This document shows, piece after piece, positions 23,669-32,306 of a DNA stretch of 47,993 nt. Origin of the DNA: DASUAO01 sp046484625 (lineage in GTDB: Bacteria > Actinomycetota > Acidimicrobiia > IMCC26256 > PALSA-555); contig JAWOIO010000091.1 of the NCBI GenBank assembly GCA_046484625.1, forward strand, positions 1 to 47,993, given 5' to 3'. A model generated the notes under the pieces. It made no database searches. It saw nothing but the letters and a program-made list of their open reading frames with translations, and was not told where the DNA came from. The number at the start of each line of letters is the position of its first letter. The stretch's first letter is position 1. The position numbers and the translations under genes are program-made.

Positions 23669-24133
23669 ATGGGGGTCGTGGTCAACCACCTCGGCCAGTG
23701 CGTCACCGACCTCGACCGGTCGCGGCGGTTCTACGTCGAGGTCTTCGACTTCACGGTCGAACGGGAGATCCAGCCACCCGACGACCTCTCGGTGAAGCTC
23801 CTGCGGCTCTCCGCCCCGCTCGGGATGACCGCCTGCTATCTCGCACGCGACGGGCTCGTACTCGAGCTGCTGCACTTCTCCGGCGAGGGCGGGGCCCCGC
23901 GGCCCTTCGTCGAGCGCACCATGAACGACCCGGGCCTCACGCACCTCTCGTTCAGCGTCGACGACCTCGCGGCGACCTGCGCACTGGTCGTCGCGCACGG
24001 CGGCAGCGTGCTCGACGACACCGACATCGGTGTCGGGATCTTCGTCCGCGACCCCGACGGCCAGCTCATCGAGCTGCTGCCGATGAGCTACCGGGAGCAC
24101 CTCGACGCGGCAGCCGGGTCCGAGGGGCCCTGA
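23669..24133 (+). CDS. VOC (glyoxalase/bleomycin-resistance) family protein
   Basis: A 154-aa protein with two beta-alpha-beta-beta-beta repeats of the vicinal-oxygen-chelate fold. The first repeat starts VVNHLGQCVTDLDRSRRFYV, with a metal-ligand His at residue 7; the second contains THLSFSVDDLAATCALV. The C terminus FVRDPDGQLIELLPM has the conserved Glu ligand. Members include glyoxalases, extradiol dioxygenases and methylmalonyl-CoA epimerases; the position between acyl-CoA genes makes an acyl-CoA epimerase or isomerase one option, but nothing in the sequence decides it. It is 7 nt after the previous stop and 8 nt before the next start, clearly one operon. Confidence 0.85.
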   Translation: MGVVVNHLGQCVTDLDRSRRFYVEVFDFTVEREIQPPDDLSVKLLRLSAPLGMTACYLARDGLVLELLHFSGEGGAPRPFVERTMNDPGLTHLSFSVDDLAATCALVVAHGGSVLDDTDIGVGIFVRDPDGQLIELLPMSYREHLDAAAGSEGP

Positions 24134-24141
24134 CCGCTCCC

Positions 24142-25704
24142 GTGGACACGCTCCACACGCTCACACTCGGAGACGTGCTGCGCGAGCACCGGCGGAGCCG
24201 CCCCGCTCGCCTCGCCACGATCGACGGCGAGGTCCGCCACACGTTCCCCGACCTCGACGCCCGGGTGAACCGCCTCGCCCACGCGCTCCTCGGTGCCGGC
24301 GTGCACGCCGGCGACCGCGTGCTCTGGCTCGGACAGAACTCCGCACGCGTCCTCGAGCTGCTCCTGGCCGCCGCCAAGATCGGCGCGATGTTCTGCCCGG
24401 CCAATTGGCGTCAGACGGCCGACGAGCTGGCCTTCGTGGTGGACGACCTCGACCCGTCGGTCGTGGTCTGGCAGGAGACGGAGATCGGCGACACCGTGCG
24501 TGGCGCCCGCGCCGTGGGCTCCGCCGACGCGGTCTGGATCCGCCACGACCCTGATGACGCGGGACGGGGAGGACCCCGCGACGACTCGTACGAGGCGTTC
24601 GTCGACACGGGCACCGACGCGGACCCCGCCGTCGACGTCGACCCCGCGGCGGCGCTGCTCCTGATCTACACGGCCGCGTTCGGCGGACGACCGAACGCGG
24701 CGATGCTCTCGCACACGGCGTGCTTCAGCCAGGGGCTCGTCTACGGGCACGTCACCGGCACGAGTGGCGACGACGTGTTTCTCAACAGCGGGCCGCTCTT
24801 CCATCTCGGGACGTGGATGCACACCCTCGCGACGTTCGTGGCCGGCGGGACCAACGTGTTCGTCCCGCGGGTCGACGGAGACCTGCTCTGCCGGACGATC
24901 GAGCGGGAGCGCTGCACCGGCGCGTTCCTCGTCGGGCCGATCTTCGAGCAGATCCTCGACGCCGACCCCGATGGACGTCACGACCTCTCGAGCCTGCGCA
25001 CGCCCGGCGGCAGCCCCGAATGGAACGCGCGGACCAGCCGCGACGTGAGTCCGTGGGCATCGGCACCCGGTGGTTACGGCCAGACCGAGACGGTCGGGAT
25101 GATGACCTACAGCTGCTTCGCGCTCGGTGCAGCCGGACCCCACGGGCGGACGTCCCCGTTGCTCCAGGTGCGCGTCGTCGACGAGGACGGCAACGACGCG
25201 CCGGTCGGCGAGCCCGGTGAGATCGTCGCCCGCGGCCCAACGGTGATGAACGGGTACTGGAACCGGCCCGAGGAGAACGAGCACCGGTCACGCGGTGGCT
25301 GGCACCGCTCCCACGACCTCGGCCGCCGGGAGCCCGACGGCTCGATCACCTTCATCGGCCCCAAGACCCGGATGATCAAGTCTGCCGCCGAGAACATCTA
25401 TCCCGTCGAGATCGAGCGGTGCATCGCCGCGCACGACGGCGTCGCCGAGTGCGCGGTGATCGGCGTCCCCGACGACCGGTGGGTGCAGAGCGTGAAGGCG
25501 ATCGTGGTCCTGGCACCGCACGCCGAGGTGTCGGCCGACGAGATCATCGCCTACTGCCGCGAGCGGATCGCCTCGTACAAGAAGCCGCGCACCGTCGAGT
25601 TCGTCGACGCGCTCCCCCGGGACGGGCTCGTGGTGGACTACGACGCCCTCGACGAGCGCTTCGGCGGCGGCAACTATCCCGGCGGCCGGACCCGCAGCGC
25701 ATGA
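24142..25704 (+). CDS. acyl-CoA synthetase homologue lacking canonical catalytic motifs
   Basis: ANL-fold protein of 520 aa. The overall fold is clear (DLDARVNRLAHALLGAGVHA, GGYGQTETVGM, VPDDRWVQSVKAIVVLA), but two key sites are changed. The P-loop, normally YTSGTTGxPKG, reads YTAAFGGRPNAAM (176-188). The C-terminal catalytic Lys motif (GKxxR) reads DGLVVDYDA (494-502) with no Lys. The C terminus is Gly-rich (FGGGNYPGG). I recall a branch of actinobacterial homologues with similar changes, so it is probably a conserved subtype rather than decay; the frame is fully open. It may bind acyl groups, do one half-reaction, or act with the intact synthetase at 21645. GTG 24142 is 8 nt after the VOC stop. 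Confidence 0.85.
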   Translation: MDTLHTLTLGDVLREHRRSRPARLATIDGEVRHTFPDLDARVNRLAHALLGAGVHAGDRVLWLGQNSARVLELLLAAAKIGAMFCPANWRQTADELAFVVDDLDPSVVVWQETEIGDTVRGARAVGSADAVWIRHDPDDAGRGGPRDDSYEAFVDTGTDADPAVDVDPAAALLLIYTAAFGGRPNAAMLSHTACFSQGLVYGHVTGTSGDDVFLNSGPLFHLGTWMHTLATFVAGGTNVFVPRVDGDLLCRTIERERCTGAFLVGPIFEQILDADPDGRHDLSSLRTPGGSPEWNARTSRDVSPWASAPGGYGQTETVGMMTYSCFALGAAGPHGRTSPLLQVRVVDEDGNDAPVGEPGEIVARGPTVMNGYWNRPEENEHRSRGGWHRSHDLGRREPDGSITFIGPKTRMIKSAAENIYPVEIERCIAAHDGVAECAVIGVPDDRWVQSVKAIVVLAPHAEVSADEIIAYCRERIASYKKPRTVEFVDALPRDGLVVDYDALDERFGGGNYPGGRTRSA

Positions 25705-26486
25705 CCCACTTCGCGCACGGCTCGTACCGGCGCCGCCTCCGTTTCGTCGTCACCGAGACCGGAGATGGCGGCGGCGTAGTCGAAGGCGGGCTCGAGGACG
25801 ACTTCCACTACTTCACCGTCCGCCTCGCCCACGACGGCACGGTCGTGACCGAGGTGAGCGCCCATGCGTACCGATGGCCGTGGACCACGTGCCCTGACGC
25901 GGCCGGGCCGCTTCGGGCCCTCGAAGGGATGGAGCTCTCGCCGCGCTGTCTCGCGGTCGGTGGCGTCGCCGACCCCAAGATGAACTGCACCCACATGTTC
26001 GACCTCGCCGGACTGTGCGTGGCCCACGCCGCACGCGGCGGTCCGGTCGGGACGATGCGCCAGTACGACGTGGAGATCCCGCACCTCGCGCAGGGCCACG
26101 AGCCCGAGCAGGTGCGTCTCTGGCGTGACGGCGCCCTGGTCCACGAGTGGACCCTCGACGGTCGTTCCTGCATCGCGCCCGAGCCGTTCTCCGACGCGCC
26201 GTGGAAGGGCGGCTTCTTCCGCTGGGCCGAGCAGCATCTCGACGTCGAGACGGCCGAGTCCGCGATCGTGCTCCGCCGTGCGTGCGACATCGGCATGGGG
26301 CGCGGCATGGACCTCGACGCCGTCGACCGGGCCGACGAGATGGAGCAGATCATGGCCGGCGTCTGCTTCACGATGCAGCCCGCGCAGATCCGCGTGGGGT
26401 TGCGGCACAAGGAGACGATCCGCGACTTCCACGACAACCTCGACGCCATGCTGGCCGAGGGGCCGCACCCGGTGAATCCCGGGTAG
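25701..26486 (+). CDS. DUF2889 domain protein
   Basis: Hypothetical protein of 261 aa with the DUF2889 pattern: YRRRLRFVVTE at the N terminus, the block YRWPWTTCPDAAGPLRALEG (56-75, approximate) and NCTHMFDLAGLCVAHA. No catalytic function is established for the family as far as I know. The conserved Cys and His in the TTCPDA and CTHMFD blocks could bind a metal. ATG 25701 overlaps the stop of the upstream gene in ATGA, so it is translationally coupled and is the last gene of the five-gene run. Members are commonly found near acyl-CoA synthetases, in line with this context, but a role cannot be assigned. Confidence 0.75.
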   Translation: MTHFAHGSYRRRLRFVVTETGDGGGVVEGGLEDDFHYFTVRLAHDGTVVTEVSAHAYRWPWTTCPDAAGPLRALEGMELSPRCLAVGGVADPKMNCTHMFDLAGLCVAHAARGGPVGTMRQYDVEIPHLAQGHEPEQVRLWRDGALVHEWTLDGRSCIAPEPFSDAPWKGGFFRWAEQHLDVETAESAIVLRRACDIGMGRGMDLDAVDRADEMEQIMAGVCFTMQPAQIRVGLRHKETIRDFHDNLDAMLAEGPHPVNPG

Positions 26487-26560
26487 CGAGGACTCGTGGT
26501 GTGAGCACGGCCCCGCGGGGCGGCGAAGAGCGACTGGGGTTCGCGGAGCGATGAGCTGTT

Positions 26561-26581
26561 CCGGGGGGCCGTGCCCCCCGG
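26561..26581. terminator. strong GC hairpin between convergent genes
   Basis: CCGGGGGG and CCCCCCGG form a perfect 8-bp stem around a CCGTG loop. A second arm pair (GCACGGCCCC at 26505-26514 with GGGGCCGTGC at 26565-26574) can form an alternative structure. It lies between the DUF2889 stop and the LLM oxidoreductase stop, so it probably ends transcription from either side. Confidence 0.55.
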
Positions 26582-26589
26582 TGCGCGAC

Positions 26590-27435
26590 CTAGGGCTGGA
26601 GGTCGATCTTCTCGGCGAAGCGGCGCATGCCGTCGATGGCTTCGCGGGAGCGGCGCCAGGGGGCGAACACCAGGCGGGTGACGCCGATGTCGCTCCAGCG
26701 GGCGACGTCGTCGGCCGACTCGACCGGTCCGCCCAGGCAGTACTGGAAATCGTCCGGGTCGCGTCCTTCGGCGCTCAACAGGTCGCGGAGCTTCGTGATC
26801 TGGGCCGCGCCGGAGTCGAAGTCGTGGTTCATCCCGATCCATCCGTCGCCGGCGCGCGCGGCGCGTCGGAGCGCTGCGCCGCTCTCCCCGCCGACGAGGA
26901 CCGGCGGGTACGGGGACTGGACGCACTTGGGCTCGAACACCGCGCCCTCGAACGAGAAGAACTCACCGTCGAAGGACACGTCGGCCTCGGTCCACAGGCG
27001 CTTGCACACCTCCAGCGCCTCGTCGACCCGTCGGCCGCGGGTCGCGAAGTCGAGCTCGGCGGCGACCCACTCCTCCTCCAGCCAGCTCGCGCCTATCCCG
27101 AACTCGACCCGACCCCCCGACACGATGTCGAGGGTCTGCACGGCGCGGGCCGCCACGAACGGGTGGCGCAGGCCGAGGTTGTAGACGTGGGTGCCGAGGC
27201 GGACCCGTTCGGTGATGCCGGCCAGGTACGCGAGGTACGAGAACGCGTCGAAGATCGGCGTCTCGGGCGGGACGGGAGGGTGCGTCTCGCCGGGGTGCGG
27301 GCTCCGGCTCATCTTCGTGGTGAAGATGAGGTGCTCCGGGAGCCAGACCGACTCGAACCCGAGTCGCTCGGCCTCGAGGGTCACGTCGACGAAGAAGGCG
27401 GGGTTCAGCCGCCCGAGCGCAATGCCGAACTTCAT
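26590..27435 (-). CDS. LLM-class (luciferase-like) oxidoreductase, probably F420-dependent
   Basis: TIM-barrel flavin- or F420-dependent oxidoreductase of 281 aa. It starts MKFGIALGRLNPAFFVDVTL and has the family blocks ESVWLPEHL, RVRLGTHVYNLGLRHPFVAA, GRVEFGIGASWLEEEW and PPVLVGGESGAALRRAARAGDG (given in part). In actinobacteria most such proteins use coenzyme F420; that is inference here. ATG 27435 starts directly at the first beta strand; GAGGGAAGAGG upstream can be a ribosome binding site. It is followed upstream by an SDR on the same strand (34 nt), so both may be co-transcribed from the promoter at 28273-28278. Substrate unknown. Confidence 0.9.
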   Translation of the reverse strand: MKFGIALGRLNPAFFVDVTLEAERLGFESVWLPEHLIFTTKMSRSPHPGETHPPVPPETPIFDAFSYLAYLAGITERVRLGTHVYNLGLRHPFVAARAVQTLDIVSGGRVEFGIGASWLEEEWVAAELDFATRGRRVDEALEVCKRLWTEADVSFDGEFFSFEGAVFEPKCVQSPYPPVLVGGESGAALRRAARAGDGWIGMNHDFDSGAAQITKLRDLLSAEGRDPDDFQYCLGGPVESADDVARWSDIGVTRLVFAPWRRSREAIDGMRRFAEKIDLQP

Positions 27436-27469
27436 GCCTCTTCCCTCATCGGCGCCCCGTCGGTTCCGT

Positions 27470-28264
27470 TCACGGCAGGCCCGGATGCAGGGTGTACGTG
27501 CCGTCCTCGCCGCGCGTCCAACCGCCCGACGCCCAGTTGCCGCCGTCGACATGGATCGTCGTTCCCGTCACGAAGCGGCTCATGTCGCCAGCGAGGTACA
27601 TGGCCGCGCCCGCGACGTCGTCGACGTGGCCTGCGACCGGGAGCGGTGTGTGCACGCCCATCTCCTCGCCGATGCCGGGTGTCGGGATCACGTCGGGAGC
27701 GATGCAGTTCACGCGGACGAGCCGCGGTCCGAGCTCGAGCGCGAGGCTCTTGGTCAGGCTCGCGACGGCAGCCTTCATCGCCGAGTACACCGCGAAGCCG
27801 GGGCCGGCCCGGTGGGCCTCGATCGACGTGATGTTCACGATCGACCCACCCCGTTCAGGGAAGTGAGGTGCCGCGCTCCGCACGAAGTTCGTGACGCTGG
27901 TGAAGTTCTCGCGGATGAGCGAGTCCTGACCCTTGGCGTTCACGTCGAGGAAAGCCGAGTGGAACCCGCCGCCTGCGTTGTTCACGAGCACGTCGATCGC
28001 ACCGAGCTCGGCGACGGTTGTCGCCACGAACCCGTCGACCCCGTCGTCGTCGCGCACGTCGAGCTCGGCGGCGACGACCCGTCGGCCGAGCGACTCGACC
28101 GCTTCGGCGGTGGCGTCGAGGTTGGGGACGTCGCGGTCGCAGATCGCCACGTCGGCGCCGAAGCGGGCCGCGGCGAGGGCGATGGCCTCGCCGATCCCGA
28201 CCGCGGCGCCGGTGACGACGACGACGCGATCGGCGAGGAGCGCGCTCGTCGGATCCAGGGCCAC
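27470..28264 (-). CDS. short-chain dehydrogenase/reductase (SDR)
   Basis: Classical SDR of 264 aa. Near the N terminus are VVVVTGAAVGIGEAIA (cofactor loop) and VAICDRD, where the acidic residue favours NAD. NNAGGG, NITSIEAHRAG with the catalytic Ser, and YSAMK with Tyr and Lys follow; GTTIHVDGGNWASGG closes the protein. GTG 28264 is chosen because TAGCCT lies 8 nt before it, giving a leaderless mRNA, and the conserved sequence begins 11 residues on. An upstream in-frame ATG at 28333 would run through operator site 6 and into the divergent gene. It likely shares a transcript with the LLM oxidoreductase. Confidence 0.88.
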   Translation of the reverse strand: MALDPTSALLADRVVVVTGAAVGIGEAIALAAARFGADVAICDRDVPNLDATAEAVESLGRRVVAAELDVRDDDGVDGFVATTVAELGAIDVLVNNAGGGFHSAFLDVNAKGQDSLIRENFTSVTNFVRSAAPHFPERGGSIVNITSIEAHRAGPGFAVYSAMKAAVASLTKSLALELGPRLVRVNCIAPDVIPTPGIGEEMGVHTPLPVAGHVDDVAGAAMYLAGDMSRFVTGTTIHVDGGNWASGGWTRGEDGTYTLHPGLP

Positions 28265-28272
28265 GGCGGCGC

Positions 28273-28278
28273 AGGCTA
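28273..28278 (-). promoter_or_regulatory. -10 box of a probable leaderless promoter
   Basis: TAGCCT on the minus strand, 8 nt before GTG 28264. With a 17-bp spacer the -35 is TGTCAG, which lies inside operator site 6. Confidence 0.55.
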
Positions 28279-28294
28279 GTCCCGGGCCCGGTTC

Positions 28295-28312
28295 CCTGAC
28301 AGCCGCGTCAGG
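28295..28312. promoter_or_regulatory. operator palindrome CCTGAC-N6-GTCAGG, site 6
   Basis: Perfect 6-bp arms around AGCCGC, centred in the 67-bp gap between two divergent SDR genes, 30 bp and 19 bp from their starts. It overlaps the -35 region of the minus-strand SDR and could control both. Confidence 0.75.
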
Positions 28313-28331
28313 AACGTGCGATGGTGTCGCC

Positions 28332-29129
28332 ATGACGTACTCACTGCGGGGCAAGAAGGTGCTGGTCACCGGGTCGTCGACCGGGATCGGCGCGGCGCTC
28401 GCCGAGGGCTTCGCGGCGCGCGGTGCGACGATCGGGATCTGCGGCCGGCGTTCCGATCGGCTCGCGGAGGTGCTCGCTCGGGTGCGGCAGCACTCGCCCG
28501 AGTCGCGATCGTGGAAGATCGATCTCGCCGACCTCGACGGGATCGCGGCGTTCGCGGCCGACGTCGAGGAGCAGCTCGGTGGCGTCGACGTGCTCGTGAA
28601 CAACGCCGGCATCCCCAAGCGGCGACACGTCACTCGCATCACCCCGGAGGAGGCCGAAGCGGTGATGCGCATCAACTACTTCTCCCCCGTCCGACTCACG
28701 CTTGCGCTGCTCCCCGGGCTCATCGAGCGCAACGGTCGGATCGTCAACCTGTCGTCGGTCGCGGCCCGGCTCGGCCCGCCGATCGAGGCGTCGTACGCGG
28801 CCAGCAAGGCCGCGATCACCGCGTTCTCCGAGTGCATGGCGGTCGATCTGCGCGACACCGGCGTGCTCGTGCACATCGTGAACCCCGGCGTCATCGACAC
28901 CGAGCTGTTCACCCTTCCCGACAACGAGCCCGGGTACCACAGCTCCGTCGACGCACTCCCCGTCGACGCGATCGTGGAGCCCGTGGTCGCGATGCTCGAC
29001 TCCGGCTCGATCGAGGGCTATGTGCCCGAGTGGTTCGCCGACGTGGTCGCCGGCAAGTTCAAGGACCCGAACGCCTTCATCGCGGGCTCGAAGGCCTACG
29101 CCACCCAGGTCGAGTCCGAGCGCTCCTGA
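28332..29129 (+). CDS. short-chain dehydrogenase/reductase (SDR)
   Basis: Classical SDR of 265 aa. TGSSTGIG is near residues 13-20, with GICGRRSDRL after beta-2, where Arg residues suggest NADP(H). NNAG, NLSSVAARLG with the catalytic Ser, and YAASK with Tyr and Lys follow. The C-terminal part (IVNPGVIDTELF, then GYVPEWFADVVAGKF) is longer than in small reductases. ATG 28332 begins MTYSLRGKKVLVTG; operator site 6 ends 19 nt before it, and no clear ribosome binding site is seen. It is divergent from another SDR and converges on the class II aldolase with REP-like element copy 2 between them. Substrate unknown. Confidence 0.9.
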   Translation: MTYSLRGKKVLVTGSSTGIGAALAEGFAARGATIGICGRRSDRLAEVLARVRQHSPESRSWKIDLADLDGIAAFAADVEEQLGGVDVLVNNAGIPKRRHVTRITPEEAEAVMRINYFSPVRLTLALLPGLIERNGRIVNLSSVAARLGPPIEASYAASKAAITAFSECMAVDLRDTGVLVHIVNPGVIDTELFTLPDNEPGYHSSVDALPVDAIVEPVVAMLDSGSIEGYVPEWFADVVAGKFKDPNAFIAGSKAYATQVESERS

Positions 29130-29137
29130 CCCCCATC

Positions 29138-29186
29138 GTTCTGGCGTCAGCAACTGCTGCAATGCAGCAAGAAGTGACGCAAGAAC
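29138..29186. repeat. REP-like nested hairpin element, copy 2
   Basis: Outer arms GTTCTGGCGTCA (29138-29149) and TGACGCAAGAAC (29175-29186), with one mismatch, enclose a 25-nt interior containing the inner palindrome TGCTGCAATGCAGCA. The architecture, arm sequence and interior length match copy 1 at 4488-4536. It lies between the convergent SDR and aldolase genes. Confidence 0.75.
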
Positions 29187-29198
29187 GCTGGAAGCGGT

Positions 29199-29957
<759 letters not shown>

Positions 29958-29963
29958 CCCTCG

Positions 29964-29969
29964 ATCGTA
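29964..29969 (-). promoter_or_regulatory. -10 box of a probable leaderless promoter
   Basis: TACGAT on the minus strand, 6 nt before the aldolase ATG at 29957. Confidence 0.5.
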
Positions 29970-30015
29970 TTGCACCGTCACGATGAGCATCCGCGGCTCG
30001 GGATGGGCCGACCAT

Positions 30016-30021
30016 TACCGT
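30016..30021 (+). promoter_or_regulatory. -10 box of a probable leaderless promoter
   Basis: TACCGT lies 6 nt before ATG 30028, with no ribosome binding site. It supports that start over an ATG at 29983. Confidence 0.5.
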
Positions 30022-30027
30022 GCGTCG

Positions 30028-30759
30028 ATGGACATCGACGTCGGACAGGTCCGTCCGAAGCGACGTCTCGAACCCACCTCGACGGGCACGGTGCTCGCCC
30101 TCACCGGCGCGATCGTCGGCCTGTCTGTGCTCGGGTTTGCTGCGATCAGGACCCAGGGCAATATCCCGGTCGGCCTCCTGACCCGCGACCCCGCGGCAAC
30201 CACCGGGGCCGCCTGGTACCTCGGGCTCACCTCGCAGATCGGGATGATCGGCTGGGCATGGGCGGCGGCTGTGTTCGGGTTCGCAGCGCTGCTCCTCGCC
30301 ACCGCCGCTCGCAGTTCCGCGACCGGCACGACGACCGGCACCGGCCGGCCACGGTGGGCGCTGTTCCTCGCGCTCGGTGCGGCGTGGAGCACGGTCATGC
30401 TGGTCGACGACATGTTCCTGCTCCACGACGACCTCCTCCTACGCGCTCTCGGATCCGAGACGCCGATCGTTCTCGCGTATGCCGCGCTCCTCGGCGCATG
30501 GCTGGCGCTCGTCGTCCGCACGCTCCCGCGCGTGACCTACGTACCGCTCGTCGTTGCATTGAGCGGGTTCGCCGTCTCCGCGCTGGTCGACTTCGCCTGG
30601 ACGGCGAACGATCCGACCCGCCTGGCGATCGAGGACGGTGCGAAGTTCCTCGGCATCTGGTCGTGGGCGCTCTTCGCCGTGGTGCTCGGCGCAACGGTTC
30701 TCACGGAAGACGGCGCGCGCGAGCCGATCGGGACGAGCCCGTCGCTCACGAACGCCTGA
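30028..30759 (+). CDS. hypothetical polytopic membrane protein
   Basis: Predicted inner-membrane protein of 243 aa with about six transmembrane helices: near residues 23-42, 62-94 (possibly two), 104-128, 139-160, 165-187 and 200-222. An acidic loop (VDDMFLLHDD) in the middle may be functional. It has no motif I recognise. ATG 30028 (MDIDVGQVRPKRRLE) follows a -10-like TACCGT by 6 nt. It is divergent from the aldolase and converges on the aldehyde dehydrogenase, with its stop codon inside a hairpin shared by both genes. Confidence 0.75.
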   Translation: MDIDVGQVRPKRRLEPTSTGTVLALTGAIVGLSVLGFAAIRTQGNIPVGLLTRDPAATTGAAWYLGLTSQIGMIGWAWAAAVFGFAALLLATAARSSATGTTTGTGRPRWALFLALGAAWSTVMLVDDMFLLHDDLLLRALGSETPIVLAYAALLGAWLALVVRTLPRVTYVPLVVALSGFAVSALVDFAWTANDPTRLAIEDGAKFLGIWSWALFAVVLGATVLTEDGAREPIGTSPSLTNA

Positions 30760-30775
30760 TCGTCGCGATCAGGCG
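30753..30775. terminator. hairpin containing both stop codons of a convergent pair
   Basis: CGCCTGATCG and CGATCAGGCG form a perfect 10-bp stem with a 3-nt loop. The TGA stop of the membrane protein (30757-30759) is in one arm and the stop of the aldehyde dehydrogenase (30769-30771, minus strand) in the other. A likely bidirectional terminator built from coding sequence. Confidence 0.55.
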
Positions 30776-32244
30776 GCGTCGGCCGGAAGGCCGACGGTCT
30801 TGGTCTCGAGATACTCCTCGAAGCCTTCCACACCGTGCTCGCGCCCGATGCCGCTGTCCTTGTAGCCACCGAAGGGTGAGTCGGGACCGAACCACATCCC
30901 GCCGTTCACCGAGACGGTGCCGGTCCGGATGCGCTTGGCGATCCCGAGCGCCCGGTCGAGGGACGCCGACACCACCCCACCGCTCAGCCCGAAGCTGGAG
31001 TTGTTCGCGATGCGCACGGCGTCCTCGTCGTCCTCGTAGCGCAGGACGGCGAGCACGGGGCCGAAGATCTCCTCCTGGGCGATGGTCGAGTCGGGATCGA
31101 CGTCGACGAACAGCGTCGGCTCGACGAAGTACCCCTTCGGCAGGTGCGCCGGGCGCCCGCCGCCGACGAGCAGCCGCGCGCCCTCGGCCTTGCCCTTCTC
31201 GATGTAGCCGAGCACCCGCTCGCGCTGAGATGCGTTGATGAGCGGGCCCATCATGTTCGACAGGTCGGTCGGGTCCCCGTAGGGGAACGCCTTGAACGCC
31301 GCCTCCAGGAGTGCGACGCCCTCGTCGTAGCGCGACGCCGGCAGGAGCATCCTCGTGGTGATCGCGCAGCCCTGCCCGGCGTGCATGCAGGTCATCGCAC
31401 CGGACGGGACGACCGCCTCGAAGTCGGCGTCGTCGAGGATGATGTTCGCCGACTTACCTCCGAGCTCGAGGAACACACGCTTCAGGGTCTCGGCACCGTG
31501 ACCCATGATCCGACGCCCGGTCGCCGACGAGCCGGTGAAGCTGATCATGTCGACGCGCGGATCGCCCGTGAGCATCTCCCCCACCGCGGCCTTGTCGGCC
31601 GACGTGACCACGTTCAGCACGCCCGGCGGGAGGTCGGTCTCCTCCGCGGCGATCTTGCCGATCATCGTGGCGCTCCACGGGGTGTCGGGCGCCGGCTTCA
31701 GCACCATCGTGTTCCCGGCGGCCAGCCCTGCCGCGACCTTGGAGAGGTTGAGCATGAACGGGAAGTTCCACGGGGTGATCGCGCCGCAGACGCCGACCGC
31801 CTCCTTGTAGACCCGCCGCGCGCTCCGCGCCCCCATGAACTCGTGGACGGGGAGGTCGTACTCCCACTGGTAATTGTCGATCAGGTCGATGTCGTACTGC
31901 ATGTCGGCGATCGTCGAGTCGAGCTGGATCGCGTAGGTGAGCGCGATCGGCGTCCCCACCTCGGCGACGATCTGCGGGCGCAGGTCCTCGTTGTGGGCCG
32001 CGAGCCCTTCCTTGAGCTGCTGCAGGCAGCGCGTGCGCAGCTCCCGGTTCGTCGACCAGTCCGTCTCGTCGAACGCGCGCCGCGCTGCGGCGATGGCGCG
32101 CTCCATGTCGTCGACGCCGCCGTCGGCGACCTGGCCGACGACCTCCTCGGTCGCCGGGTTGACGTTCTCGAACGTGGCTCCGGAGGCGGCATCGACGAGC
32201 TCGCCGTCGATCAGCATCCGCGGTTCGGACTGCAGGTCGGCCAT
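30769..32244 (-). CDS. aldehyde dehydrogenase (NAD(P)-dependent)
   Basis: Aldehyde dehydrogenase of 491 aa, the usual family length, oxidising an aldehyde to a carboxylic acid. The cofactor and catalytic blocks are complete: TPWNFPFMLNLSKVAAGLAA, ISFTGSSATGRRIM, LELGGKSANII with the general-base Glu, and AGQGCAITTR with the nucleophilic Cys. EEIFGPVLAVL and GGMWFGPDSPFGGYKDSG complete it. ATG 32244 is followed by a normal N terminus, with GAGGAGC about 7 nt before it. The gene is alone on its strand, divergent from ppx/gppA with a 62-bp gap. In this context it may handle aldehydes from lipid or steroid breakdown; the actual substrate is unknown. Confidence 0.93.
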   Translation of the reverse strand: MADLQSEPRMLIDGELVDAASGATFENVNPATEEVVGQVADGGVDDMERAIAAARRAFDETDWSTNRELRTRCLQQLKEGLAAHNEDLRPQIVAEVGTPIALTYAIQLDSTIADMQYDIDLIDNYQWEYDLPVHEFMGARSARRVYKEAVGVCGAITPWNFPFMLNLSKVAAGLAAGNTMVLKPAPDTPWSATMIGKIAAEETDLPPGVLNVVTSADKAAVGEMLTGDPRVDMISFTGSSATGRRIMGHGAETLKRVFLELGGKSANIILDDADFEAVVPSGAMTCMHAGQGCAITTRMLLPASRYDEGVALLEAAFKAFPYGDPTDLSNMMGPLINASQRERVLGYIEKGKAEGARLLVGGGRPAHLPKGYFVEPTLFVDVDPDSTIAQEEIFGPVLAVLRYEDDEDAVRIANNSSFGLSGGVVSASLDRALGIAKRIRTGTVSVNGGMWFGPDSPFGGYKDSGIGREHGVEGFEEYLETKTVGLPADAA

Positions 32245-32294
32245 GGGACTGGAGCTCCTCGAACGATGGGTCCGGAACGCGGCGAGCGTACCGC

Positions 32295-32300
32295 TACCCT
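32295..32300 (+). promoter_or_regulatory. -10 box of a probable leaderless promoter
   Basis: TACCCT lies 6 nt before GTG 32307, with no ribosome binding site, supporting that start. Confidence 0.5.
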
Positions 32301-32306
32301 CGCCAC

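Noticed and set aside
26505..26574. Inverted repeat GCACGGCCCC / GGGGCCGTGC as a mobile-element end
   Set aside because: No transposase, target duplication or second copy is visible; the nested perfect hairpin at 26561-26581 explains the sequence better.
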